Assembly (NCBI RefSeq): GCF_001045555.1
Contig: NZ_LFBU01000001.1
Location: 558,001-622,000, forward strand
DNA: 64,000 bases
Source of the DNA: Marinobacter subterrani
Lineage (GTDB): Bacteria > Pseudomonadota > Gammaproteobacteria > Pseudomonadales > Oleiphilaceae
Direction: 5' to 3'
In this document: positions 44,769 through 54,034 of the stretch, piece after piece
Layout: each line of letters opens with the position of its first letter
Numbering within the stretch: position 1 is the stretch's first letter
Notes under the pieces: generated by a model
What the model was told of the DNA's origin: nothing
The model's database searches: none
Seen by the model: the letters and a program-made list of their open reading frames with translations, nothing else
Made by a program: the position numbers and the translations under genes

Positions 44769-45016
44769 ATGAGCAAAACCGGCCAGGCACGCGTGCTCAC
44801 GCCCGAGCAGTTCGCCCACCTCTTGGGTGAGATCAAAGAGCATCGTTACCCGGAAAAGAATACGGCGCTGGTTCAGATCAGCTTCAAGCTCGGACTTCGA
44901 GTTCAGGAGATCGCGCTACTCCAGATCAAAGACGTCGCCGAGCTTGGCCCTGGGAGTTCTGGTTCTGGTCAGCGCTCTTTCAAACTTAAGGAAATCCTTG
45001 CGTTGCCTGCGGCTTG
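44769..45016 (+). pseudogene. tyrosine recombinase N-terminal fragment
   Basis: About 82 codons, with AGGAG ahead of the ATG: QARVLTPEQFAHLLGEIKEH, then ALVQISFKLGLRVQEIALLQ, which is the box-I Arg region of a plasmid-type integrase. The gene is cut at about 45016 by the IS3 element; no continuation is found past 46214, so the 3' part has been lost. Confidence 0.78.
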
Positions 45017-45055
45017 GGTAATCCCCCCATTTTTAACGGGGTTCAAAAGTAGACC

Positions 45056-45883
45056 TCAGGCCATCATGGCCAATTTTTGTTGAGGAGTAATTCCTCCGAG
45101 TCCCATATTGGGGCGTTCGTGATTGTAGTGCCAGAGCCAGCGGGTGGCATAATCCTGGACTTCTTCGGTGCTGTCGAACAGATACTGTGCCAGCCAATCG
45201 TAACGGACCGTTCGGTTGTAGCGTTCGATATAAGCATTCTGCTGGGGTTTGCCAGGCTGAATAAACGCCAGCTTGATCTCTCGTTTTTCGGCCCAGGCTG
45301 ACAGCTTGCCGCTGATGTACTCAGGCCCGTTGTCACAACGGATAGAGCGCGGTTTACCCCGCCATTCAATGATCTGCTCCAGTGATCGGATAACCCGTTC
45401 TGCCGGAAGCGAGAAGTCCACTTCGATGCCAAGCCCCTCGCGGTTAAAGTCATCGATCACATTCAACAGCCGGTAACTGCGTCCGTCGTTGAGCTGGTCG
45501 TGCATGAAGTCCATCGACCAACTGTCGTTGATCATTTCCGGCACAGCCAACGGTTCCGGCTTTTCACGAACCAGACGCTTCTTGGGCTTGATGCGCAGAT
45601 TCAGTTCCAGCTCCCGGTAAATCCGATAGACCCGTTTGTGGTTCCAGGTAAAGCCTTTCACATTGCGCAGATGCAGGAAGCACAGACCAAAGCCCCAGTT
45701 CCGCTGATTGTGGGTCAGCCGCACCAGCCAGTCCGCGATCTCAGCGTTCTCGCTGCTCAGTTTGGGATGATAGCGGTAGCAGGTCTCACTGATGCTGAAC
45801 ATCCAGCAGGCCAGACGAATGCTGACACGCTTTTCATCAACGGCTTTCTGCGCCATCTCACGGCGACGAGACGGCTTCACCAC
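45056..45883 (-). CDS. IS3-family transposase OrfB
   Basis: 275-residue DDE integrase part. An HTH_21-like region ([20 protein letters not shown]) precedes the catalytic core: Asp in [12 protein letters not shown], Asp in [11 protein letters not shown], Glu in [16 protein letters not shown]. It belongs to a different IS3 subgroup from the element at 18.5 kb. It overlaps orfA by seven bases in the -1 frame and is expected to be made as an OrfAB fusion. Confidence 0.88.
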   Translation of the reverse strand: MVKPSRRREMAQKAVDEKRVSIRLACWMFSISETCYRYHPKLSSENAEIADWLVRLTHNQRNWGFGLCFLHLRNVKGFTWNHKRVYRIYRELELNLRIKPKKRLVREKPEPLAVPEMINDSWSMDFMHDQLNDGRSYRLLNVIDDFNREGLGIEVDFSLPAERVIRSLEQIIEWRGKPRSIRCDNGPEYISGKLSAWAEKREIKLAFIQPGKPQQNAYIERYNRTVRYDWLAQYLFDSTEEVQDYATRWLWHYNHERPNMGLGGITPQQKLAMMA

Positions 45884-46143
45884 TTTTTTTCGATGGCTTC
45901 CTTGAGAATGTCAGCCTTCAGCCGCTCCTCGGCATACATCTTCTTGAGCCGGCGGTTTTCATCCTCCAGCTCTTTCAGGCGGGCCATCATCGATGCATCC
46001 ATGCCGCCAAACTTGGCGCGCCATTTATAAAAGCTGGCACTGCTCATGCCGTGCTCACGGCAAAGCTCCGGAACCGGTACGCCGTTCTCGGCTTGCTTGA
46101 GTATCGACAGGATCTGGCTGTCGGAAAAACGTGACTTCTTCAT
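45877..46143 (-). CDS. IS3-family transposase OrfA
   Basis: 88-residue helix-turn-helix protein from ATG 46143: [40 protein letters not shown], and a C-terminal leucine-zipper-like helix. Its last codons contain the classical slippery heptamer A AAA AAG (45889-45883), in phase for a -1 shift directly into orfB. Start chosen because GGGAG lies upstream and the chain begins as in relatives. Confidence 0.87.
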   Translation of the reverse strand: MKKSRFSDSQILSILKQAENGVPVPELCREHGMSSASFYKWRAKFGGMDASMMARLKELEDENRRLKKMYAEERLKADILKEAIEKKW

Positions 46144-46325
46144 GCAGAATCTCCCTGCGTGTAGCTTACGGAAAATTCTACTTTTGATCACCGCTGTTTT
46201 TCGGGGGGATTACCATAGCTGCCCCCCCCGGCTCATGATCACCTCAACGAAGATCTTAGTCTGCTAAATCTATAATATCCTGGCAATTGGAGATACCTTG
46301 GTACCTGACAAGTAAAGTTGGGTTC

Positions 46326-46344
46326 GGTCGCAAAGCGGACATTG
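46326..46344 (-). repeat. inverted partial copy of dispersed repeat
   Basis: On the minus strand reads AATGTCCGCTTTGCGACC, one base different from the first half of the repeats at 26168 and 27836. Its reverse orientation agrees with the proposed inversion. Confidence 0.55.
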
Positions 46345-46364
46345 GCCAGGCACGTGTGGGCGGC

Positions 46365-46410
46365 TATCAACGCTTCAAAACGGATCGGGCGCCATATTCA
46401 CTTGTTATGC
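46365..46410 (-). other. attC site (reverse cluster, a)
   Basis: On the minus strand: left core GCATAAC overlapping the stop of the 46405-46917 gene, then a short interior and right core GTTGATA. Only 46 bases long. Confidence 0.68.
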
Positions 46411-46917
46411 ATTGTGGTAGATGTATCGTCCACTCGCTTCAAGAGCAGTTTTGAGTAAGTCAGATGCGTATCTCAGGTTCTCCCTTTGTCCATCCAAATG
46501 CTGTATGTCTTTAGCGCCGTGAAATAGATTGTTCCGGAGACGATACGTTATGAGCAGAATCGCGTGAATTCTGTTGACTGCGCTGTCGTCGTTTTTCAGA
46601 AGGACATTTTCTACCAAAGTTATGTGGGGCCGGTGTGTCAGGTTAAGTCGATTAAATCGGTTGTTTGTACTTCCATCTACGATGTATCTATCGGACCAAA
46701 AAGCTACGAACTCATCCAATCTTTGACCCGGGAAATCATGAGACACTCTCTCGGCGATTGATCGCAGTTCATCAACCACAATCACGTCCTCGCCGTGAGC
46801 TTCCGTACCCTCAAATAGCGCCCATATAAGTGTGAAGTCCGCTACAAGCGCCAAAGTTTCCTCTTCAAGGTGCTCCCCACCGCGAACATGTGCGGTAATC
46901 CACTCTACTGCACTCAA
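46405..46917 (-). CDS. HEPN-like cassette protein
   Basis: 170-residue, mostly helical protein. No named family is certain, but the C-terminal part has ILLITYRLRNNLFHGAKDIQ, where RNNLFH is the R-x4-H signature of Apea/HEPN-type domains, often RNases in abortive infection or toxin systems. GGGAG precedes the ATG region. It lies between two attC sites read on the minus strand, so it is an integron cassette oriented opposite to the array at 22-26 kb. A defence or stress role is inference. Confidence 0.74.
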   Translation of the reverse strand: MSAVEWITAHVRGGEHLEEETLALVADFTLIWALFEGTEAHGEDVIVVDELRSIAERVSHDFPGQRLDEFVAFWSDRYIVDGSTNNRFNRLNLTHRPHITLVENVLLKNDDSAVNRIHAILLITYRLRNNLFHGAKDIQHLDGQRENLRYASDLLKTALEASGRYIYHNA

Positions 46918-46933
46918 ACTGACACCTCCCTAT

Positions 46934-46992
46934 GCATAACGCGAAAACGAAGCAGCGCGTCTCACGCGTCCGTCTTCCGTGATTTGTTATGT
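46934..46992 (-). other. attC site (reverse cluster, b)
   Basis: On the minus strand: ACATAAC left core, TCACGGAAGACGGACGCGTG and CGCGCTGCTTCGTTTTCGC interior arms, right core GTTATGC. The arms GACGCGTGAGACGCGC are strongly self-complementary. A clear cassette site. Confidence 0.8.
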
Positions 46993-47754
46993 TTAGAATT
47001 CCAAGTCTGATCTCGAAATCTGATCTATTCTAGTTTCCACAGCATGAACAAGATTGCTAGATCTGTTAGCCAGATTCCTTATTGATTCCTTCGAAATATC
47101 GACCTTATTGCCATCTTTATCGTGGCCCGCGCGATGAACGCAGTGATGCCTAATTTTCACCGCTTCGAATAGCCAAGATATATCGCCAAAGTCGCAACCA
47201 AGGACATCTTTAAACATGGGCTTTACTTTGGCGAGATCATGGAAAATCAGGTCTCGTAAATATGTAGCAACAGTTAGCTTAAGGTTTTCATGCTTTTCAT
47301 ATATGTCTTTAAATGTGAACTTCGTTTTTGAGAACACCGGGTCCGTCTCAACAAGCTTCCTGATCAATTCTTCTGAATTCGTGACCTTATGAATAAAGGT
47401 CGATGCCAGGTACGATTCTACTGCGGCAACGATGTGACCGTGTAACATGACCAGCAGGCTAAACTGAGTTTCACTACTCGCTTGAACATCAAGAAGCTCT
47501 AGGACACTCTGAATTTGAGTATCGAACTTCCCTACTTGAGATTGGGTATATATATACCACTCAAGTTCTTCTTGTTCGTACCATGCCGCCTCTTGCCACT
47601 GAAGTTCCTCGCAGCGATCTTCGTAAGCTTGAACAGCCTGCTCCCACGTTTCTGAACCCTCTTCGCCGGCATCATCTCCGTAGTTCTCTTCTATCCATTC
47701 ATACATGGGCTCCAATTCTTGGTGTCGCATCCATTCTTCTTTAGCTCTTCCCAT
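46993..47754 (-). CDS. RiboL-PSP-HEPN-like cassette protein
   Basis: 253 residues from ATG 47754 (AAGGG eight bases upstream; an alternative GTG start lies at 47784). The N-terminal third is very acidic and Trp/Glu-rich (EELQWQEAAWYEQEELEWY). The C-terminal part is a helical HEPN-type domain: FSLLVMLHGHIVAAVESYLA, then AVKIRHHCVHRAGHDKDG with the R-x4-H motif RHHCVH. HEPN proteins of this type are candidate RNases in cell-suicide or defence responses. It is the second cassette of the reverse cluster, bounded by attC sites on both sides. Confidence 0.78.
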   Translation of the reverse strand: MGRAKEEWMRHQELEPMYEWIEENYGDDAGEEGSETWEQAVQAYEDRCEELQWQEAAWYEQEELEWYIYTQSQVGKFDTQIQSVLELLDVQASSETQFSLLVMLHGHIVAAVESYLASTFIHKVTNSEELIRKLVETDPVFSKTKFTFKDIYEKHENLKLTVATYLRDLIFHDLAKVKPMFKDVLGCDFGDISWLFEAVKIRHHCVHRAGHDKDGNKVDISKESIRNLANRSSNLVHAVETRIDQISRSDLEF

Positions 47755-47789
47755 AGTCGGACCCTTTTTGGATGCTTGAAGCACTTAAG

Positions 47790-47845
47790 ACATAACGCTG
47801 AACGAAACGGCGCGTCTCACGCGTCCGCCTTCCGTGACTTGTATG
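47790..47845 (-). other. attC site (reverse cluster, c)
   Basis: On the minus strand: degenerate left core near CCATACAAG, interior TCACGGAAGGCGGACGCGTG / GACGCGCCGTTTCG nearly identical to site b, right core GTTATGT. The missing base in the left core may reflect decay next to the IS110 insertion. Confidence 0.7.
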
Positions 47846-47865
47846 GATAATTTCTACCGTGTTTG

Positions 47866-48996
<1,131 letters not shown>

Positions 48997-49012
48997 TATA
49001 TGTGATTGACAC

Positions 49013-49024
49013 CACAGTCACTTG
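49013..49024. repeat. right inversion breakpoint word
   Basis: CACAGTCACTTG, exact reverse complement of 31542-31553. It falls at the first bases of the HsdR C-terminal half, whose frame here reads HSHLPTEQ; in the N-terminal half the same bases are read one base out of register. Confidence 0.75.
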
Positions 49025-51478
49025 CCTACGGAACAGGATCGGCTACTGGTAGGCCTGCTCGATCGGTACCGGTTTCTGGAGTTTCTCCGGTTTTTCATTC
49101 TTTTCGATCGCAAGGTCGGGAAAATCGCAGCCCGGTACCCACAGGCCTTCGGCATCAAGGCCCTACTGGAGCGCATCTCGGCCTTCAAACCCACGGGCGA
49201 GCGCAAGGGCGGCGTGCTCTGGCACACCACCGGTTCCGGCAAGTCGTTCACCATGGTTTATTTGTGCCGGGCCCTTCTGCTTAGCGACGCTCTGAAAAAC
49301 TGCCGGATTATCGTAGTCACCGATCGCGTGGATCTGGAAAAACAGCTCTCCAAGACGTTCCTGACCGGCGGAGCTTTTGGTACTGAGATCTCGGGCAAGA
49401 AAAGCGGCGATTCTCTCGCGAAAACCCGCTCCGGAAAGGATCTGGCCAAGCGCATCGGCCAAGGTAACGAACGGATCATTTTTACCATCATCAACAAGTT
49501 CGCATCGGCCGCAAAACAGCCAGAGTGCTACAACCCGTCTGAAAACATCATAGTGATCGTCGACGAAGGCCACCGGAGCCAGGGCGGCGAGAACCATCAA
49601 CGGATGCGCCAGGCCCTGCCCAAAGCCTCGTTCATCGCGTTTACCGGCACGCCATTGCTCAAAGAAGAGAAAAGCGAAACAGCGGAGCGATTCGGCGCCA
49701 TTATTCACGCCTACACTATGAAGCGCGCGGTCGATGACGGCACCATCACTCCCCTGCTCTATGAGGAGCGAAAGCCGCTGCTGGACGTAAACCAGAAGGC
49801 GGTTGATACCTGGTTCGAGAAAGTCACTGCAGCGCTTTCAGACAACCAGAAATCTGACCTGAAGCGCAAATACACCCAGCAGGGCCAGATCTACACCGCC
49901 CAGGATCGCATCAAGCTCAACGCATTCGATATCAGTGTGCACTTCAGCGAGAACTTCAAGAAAGCGCACCTGGAGCTGAAAGGCCAACTGGCGACAGACA
50001 GCAAACTCAGCGCCATCCGCTACAAACAGCATCTCGACAGCCTGGGCATGGTCACCAGCGCTATCGTGATCTCACCGCCAGATACCCGGGAAGGCCACAC
50101 CGATGTGGACGAGACCAATCTGCCGCTGGTGCAGGATTGGTGGAAGAAGAACGTGCCTGGAGACCCTCAGAACTACGAGAAGGCCATTATCGAGGATTTT
50201 GGTACGGATGGCCCGCCTGACATTCTGATTGTCGTAGATAAGCTCCTAACCGGCTTTGATGAGCCTCGGAATACGGTGCTTTACATCGACAAGCAGCTTA
50301 AAGGCCACAACCTCATCCAGGCCATCGCCAGGGTGAACCGTCTGCACCCCCAGAAGCCATTCGGCTACTTGATCGACTACCGTGGCATTCTCAAAGAGCT
50401 GGATACCGCCATCCGCGACTATCAGAACTTCGAGGACATGACCCAGGGTGGCTTTGCCATCGAGGATATCGAAGGCCTATACGCCAATGTCGATACCGAA
50501 TACAAGAAACTTCCTGCGTTGCACGAAAAGCTGTGGAGCTTTTTCACCTACATCGACAACAAGCTAGATCAGGAGCAATACCGGCAAGTCTTCATGCCCA
50601 AATATGAATCCGACGCCGAGGGTATGGAGGTTGATGTTCGTCAGGCGCTGCGGGAAGACTTCTACGAAGCGGTGACTGATTTCGGCATGTGTTTGAAGAC
50701 TGCCCTATCAACCCAGAGCTTTTTTGACGACCGAGCCTTCACAGAGGCGGATATCCGGCGCTACAAGCAGGATCTGAGATGGTTCTCTGAGTTGCGGAAG
50801 ACGGTTCGGCTGGATGCACAGGAGACCGTAGATTACTCGGCCTATGAAGGGCAAATCCGCGACCTGATCGACCGCTATGTGACCGGTATCGACGTCAAAA
50901 AAGGTGATGAGCCGGTGGTCATCGAATCCATCGGCGAGACCAATCCCGATTATTGGTCCGATGACAAAGCCCGGAACGAAACCGACAAAATCAAAACGCG
51001 CACCAAAAAGACCATTGAGGAGCGCCTAGGCGACGACCCTTACGCCCAGAAAGTCTTCTCTGCCCTGCTGAAGGAGGCCATCGAGAAAGCGGAGGCCATG
51101 TTTGACTATAAAGCCCAGTTCCGTATGTTCAGCGACCTGGAGAAGATGGTCGAAGGGCGGGATGTGCCGGATCTCCCTGTCAGCGCTTTTGATGGGAACA
51201 GACACGCCCAGGCTTATTACGGCGCCTTCAAGCTAGTATTGGGCAAGGAGTTCGATGCTCTGGAGGCGGAAAAGGGTGACCAATTGGTCGAGGAGGCGTT
51301 CGAGATCGACAAGGTCGTGAATCGTGCTGTAGCCGAAAACTCCCTGAACCCGGCCGGTATCGAACAAGACGTACGCAAGAACCTCCTGCCTCGCCTGTTC
51401 TCCCTGGTGGGCCTCGACAAGGCCAAAGCAGTGCTCGATGAAGTGGTGCAAATTCTGCGTAATGGAGTTGCCAAGTGA
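49022..51478 (+). pseudogene. hsdR: type I restriction subunit HsdR, C-terminal motor part
   Basis: About 818 residues forming the DNA-translocating half of HsdR. It has Walker A LWHTTGSGKSFTMVY, motif II IVDEGHRSQGGENH, motif III SFIAFTGTPLL, motif VI AIARVNRLHPQKPFG and a helical C-terminal domain that docks on the methyltransferase. The first residues (LPTEQDRLLVGLLDRYRFLE) are in the middle of normal HsdR proteins, so the N-terminal nuclease is missing; it lies at 31554-32367 on the other strand. No ribosome site is evident, so expression is doubtful. The stop overlaps the YgjP-like gene (GTGA). Confidence 0.88.
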
Positions 51479-52254
51479 CGACGACTGTTGAGCCAGTCCA
51501 ACACGAGCAGCCAATCGAGCACCGGGCCCGCTATGGCGACCGGGAGTTTCGCTACCACCTCTGCCACGTGCCAGGTTATCAGCGTCGATCCATACGGGTG
51601 CACGTTCATCCGAATGGGACAGTTCAGGTGGATGCCCCGGAGGACTCTCCCCTTTCTGAAATCAAAGCTGCCGTTCAGCGCCGTGCCCGCTGGGTTCTGA
51701 AGCATCTGGACGATATCGAGCAGCGCCATCGTGACTTGCTGCCGCGACAATGGGTCAGTGGCGAGAGCGTTCTATATCTCGGGCGCCGTTATGTGCTCAA
51801 AACGATCAAGGACACGGAGCAACGCAAAGTGACCTGCAAGCTCATCAGCGGGCAGTTACGGGTGATAGGCCACGATCTCACCCCGGAGCGGATACAAGCG
51901 GCTGTTCAACAGTGGTATCGGGAGCGGGCTTCGGATGTGTTCCAACGCAGGCTAAACCTCATGGTAGACGCCCTGCCCTGGCTTAAAACGCCCCCGGAAT
52001 GGCGAATGGTTGCGATGCAGACTCAATGGGGAAGCTGTGCCGCCAGTGGTGCAATTCTACTGAACCCGCACTTGGTGAAAGCGCCGACCCGGGCGATTGA
52101 CTACGTATTGCTCCACGAGCTGTGCCACCTGGTGGAGCACAATCACAGCCCCCGGTTTTACAACCTGCTGGACCGGTTTATGCCGGATTGGCGTTCGGTG
52201 AAAGAGCGTTTGGATGGCCAGGCGGAAGTGATTCTCCATAAATCAGGAAAATAG
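51475..52254 (+). CDS. YgjP/SprT-like zinc metalloprotease
   Basis: 259-residue cytoplasmic metallopeptidase of the YgjP (DUF45/M48-related) family. Zinc residues are in DYVLLHELCHLVEHNHSPRF (HExxH plus a third His), with the characteristic TQWGSCAASGAILLNPHL upstream. GTG start overlaps the hsdR stop (GTGA), so it belonged to the restriction operon. YgjP-like genes frequently follow hsdR in type I loci; a role in processing the restriction complex or in fitness control is possible but unproven. Intact, but now separated from the operon promoter by the inversion. Confidence 0.88.
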   Translation: MTTTVEPVQHEQPIEHRARYGDREFRYHLCHVPGYQRRSIRVHVHPNGTVQVDAPEDSPLSEIKAAVQRRARWVLKHLDDIEQRHRDLLPRQWVSGESVLYLGRRYVLKTIKDTEQRKVTCKLISGQLRVIGHDLTPERIQAAVQQWYRERASDVFQRRLNLMVDALPWLKTPPEWRMVAMQTQWGSCAASGAILLNPHLVKAPTRAIDYVLLHELCHLVEHNHSPRFYNLLDRFMPDWRSVKERLDGQAEVILHKSGK

Positions 52255-52319
52255 CAATTATCGGATTCATCGAAGACGTTTTCGGTCGATCCGCTTTAGT
52301 AGCTTCGCTACGGTTCCTC

Positions 52320-52616
52320 TTACCCATTCTCATCCAGCTGACTGATGTCCTTTTTAGTAGTTCGGCCCTGAAATGCGAATTTCAAAGTATCGTTCGGAGG
52401 TGCCGGGGATTCGCAGCTAGCGATAAAAGCTTCGAATGACTCACTGTCGAGTGTGATGGCTTTGGTGTCATCCAGAATCTGCAGGGCTTTTTCCACCGCT
52501 GCCCGCTCAATGAAAGCCGTCAAAGTTTTAAAATCCGCTGACTCAGAAGCACGAGCTAGAAGGAGTTCTGTCGAAGCAGTCAACTCCAATGTAAGTTTTA
52601 CAGTAGGTTTAGCCAT
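52320..52616 (-). CDS. DUF1778 (TacA-like) antitoxin, orphan
   Basis: 98 residues from ATG 52616 (an upstream ATG at 52640 is also in frame). MAKPTVKLTLELTASTELLL gives the ribbon strand, FKTLTAFIERAAVEKALQIL the helix pair of DUF1778, and the acidic tail (SFEAFIASCESPAPPNDTLKF) is the toxin-neutralising part. DUF1778 proteins normally precede a GNAT toxin gene that acetylates aminoacyl-tRNA. Only 65 bases separate its stop from the YgjP gene, which runs the other way, so no toxin is present. It could be a remnant or an anti-addiction module. Confidence 0.78.
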   Translation of the reverse strand: MAKPTVKLTLELTASTELLLARASESADFKTLTAFIERAAVEKALQILDDTKAITLDSESFEAFIASCESPAPPNDTLKFAFQGRTTKKDISQLDENG

Positions 52617-52640
52617 TTTCTGTCTCTGCCCTAGGCTCAT

Positions 52641-53004
52641 GGTTCAAGAAGATGCGCAAATCCGATTATAACCTTTTCGGAAATCTGTTACTTTTAACTA
52701 CATCGGCAAAAGGGGAGAGATTTATGGTCGAGGACTGGAGCCAAGGGGTGCCCCACCCACAGTTTTTCAAACAGCTAGATCACAACCCATAGTGCGCTCA
52801 TGGGAGAAAATTGGCGATTTGCCATCGGGTGGCCAAACCTCACCGACGTTGCGTCATTCTTCTTGCAGGACAACTTTTTGGTGTCTAGCTATCTTTTAGC
52901 TTTAGCATGAATAGAGCTCTGAGTTTGAAAGTGCTGGTTTTAAGATTTAAGGCGAATTTCAAGAATAATTAGGTTCATATTTTGTAGCGGCTAGCGGAGT
53001 CTTT
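52641..53004. other. 364-base gap before kinase-TPR pair
   Basis: No supported gene. GC content falls towards the kinase gene, with AT-rich promoter-like sequence around 52900-52980. GGAG at 52996-52999 is the ribosome site of the kinase gene. No clear operator was found. Confidence 0.4.
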
Positions 53005-54033
53005 ATGCCCTCAACAACCTTGCAAGGAAACAGTACACCATGTGGTTGGTTTATAAGGGAAAAGGTTGATTCAAAACAGGTTTCAGGTGGGAACTTCTGT
53101 GCAAGGTATATCGTTGAATCTGAAGATGGCCAAATAGCATTCATGAAGGCTATGGATTTAACTAGAGCTCTAAACTCACCTCTTGAACAACTGCAATCTT
53201 TAATTTCGGAATATTTATTCGAACAAAGTATTCTTGAATATTGTAAAGAACAAAAAATGAGCAAGGTAGTGGTTCCTCTAAGTGCAGGGGAAATGGTCAA
53301 CAATCAATTCCAAGCTCCACTAAATCGTGTTTTTTATATTGTATTTGAGAAGGCTGAGGCTGATCTTCGCCAAAAATATCTAGTTTCAAAGCAGGACGAG
53401 TGGCTTCCATTTTTTCGGGCTATACATCACATATGTATAGCAGCAGAGCAACTTCATAGAGCAGGGATCGCCCATCAAGATATAAAGCCATCAAATATCC
53501 TACATTTCACCGAGAATCAAAGCAAACTCGCCGATTTAGGACGCGTGACGGATATTGAGGGTCGTTCACCTTTCTGTAGCCTAGCCTTCCCTGGTGATCG
53601 TCGATATGCGCCGATTGAGGTTCGTTTTAATGTCACTCCAAGGGAGTTCCAAGATAGATATCTTTCTGATATGTGGGCAATCGGAAGCCTAATATATCAG
53701 ACGCTGATGGGGTCTTCTGTTACCCATATACTTGCAGTTGAGTCTCAAAAGATTTTGCCTAATGTGTTTTCACTTAGATACTCAGAAGCATTACCTGTGC
53801 TCTACACATCATTCTCAACAATGATGGGTCGCTTTGAACAAATTTGTAGTGGAAGTTTTGGGGAAAATATTGGGACGAGGATCAGTGATGTGGTCTCAGA
53901 AATGTGTCACCCTGATTTTGAAAGACGCGGCGCACCGAATTTTTCTAGTAAAGCTTCTAGGCCAAGTATCAGAAGATATACGGGCAAAATGTCAGGTATT
54001 ATTCGTCAGTTCATAATTGAGGGACGGAGCTAA
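53005..54033 (+). CDS. eukaryotic-type Ser/Thr protein kinase
   Basis: 342-residue kinase-fold protein. The ATP lysine is probably K48 (IAFMKAMDL), the catalytic loop is H157-Q-D159-I-K161-PSN, and D177 begins the metal-binding D-L-G (variant of DFG). A helix with HHICIAAEQLHRAGIAH precedes the loop, and YAPIEVRF / YLSDMWAIGSLIYQTLMG give the APE-like and F-helix regions. No membrane helix, so it is cytoplasmic. GGAG lies five bases before ATG. The gene is markedly AT-rich compared with the core genome, indicating transfer. It is coupled to the TPR gene (one base apart) inside the defence island. Target and trigger unknown. Confidence 0.85.
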   Translation: MPSTTLQGNSTPCGWFIREKVDSKQVSGGNFCARYIVESEDGQIAFMKAMDLTRALNSPLEQLQSLISEYLFEQSILEYCKEQKMSKVVVPLSAGEMVNNQFQAPLNRVFYIVFEKAEADLRQKYLVSKQDEWLPFFRAIHHICIAAEQLHRAGIAHQDIKPSNILHFTENQSKLADLGRVTDIEGRSPFCSLAFPGDRRYAPIEVRFNVTPREFQDRYLSDMWAIGSLIYQTLMGSSVTHILAVESQKILPNVFSLRYSEALPVLYTSFSTMMGRFEQICSGSFGENIGTRISDVVSEMCHPDFERRGAPNFSSKASRPSIRRYTGKMSGIIRQFIIEGRS

Positions 54034-54034
54034 G

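Larger units (their letters stand above)
45017..46214 (-). mobile_element. IS3-family insertion sequence (second, different subgroup)
   Basis: About 1.2 kb with orfA and orfB on the minus strand. Both ends start GGTAATCCCCCC and share an inner TCAAAAGTAGA word about 24 bases in. No target duplication is visible, and the interrupted integrase does not resume on the far side, so one flank was probably deleted or rearranged after insertion. Confidence 0.85.

Noticed and set aside
49006..49284. Frame MTPQSLAYGTGSATGR as the HsdR continuation
   Set aside because: It is the frame obtained by direct joining through the 12-base word but encodes no HsdR sequence; the true motor frame is one base away.
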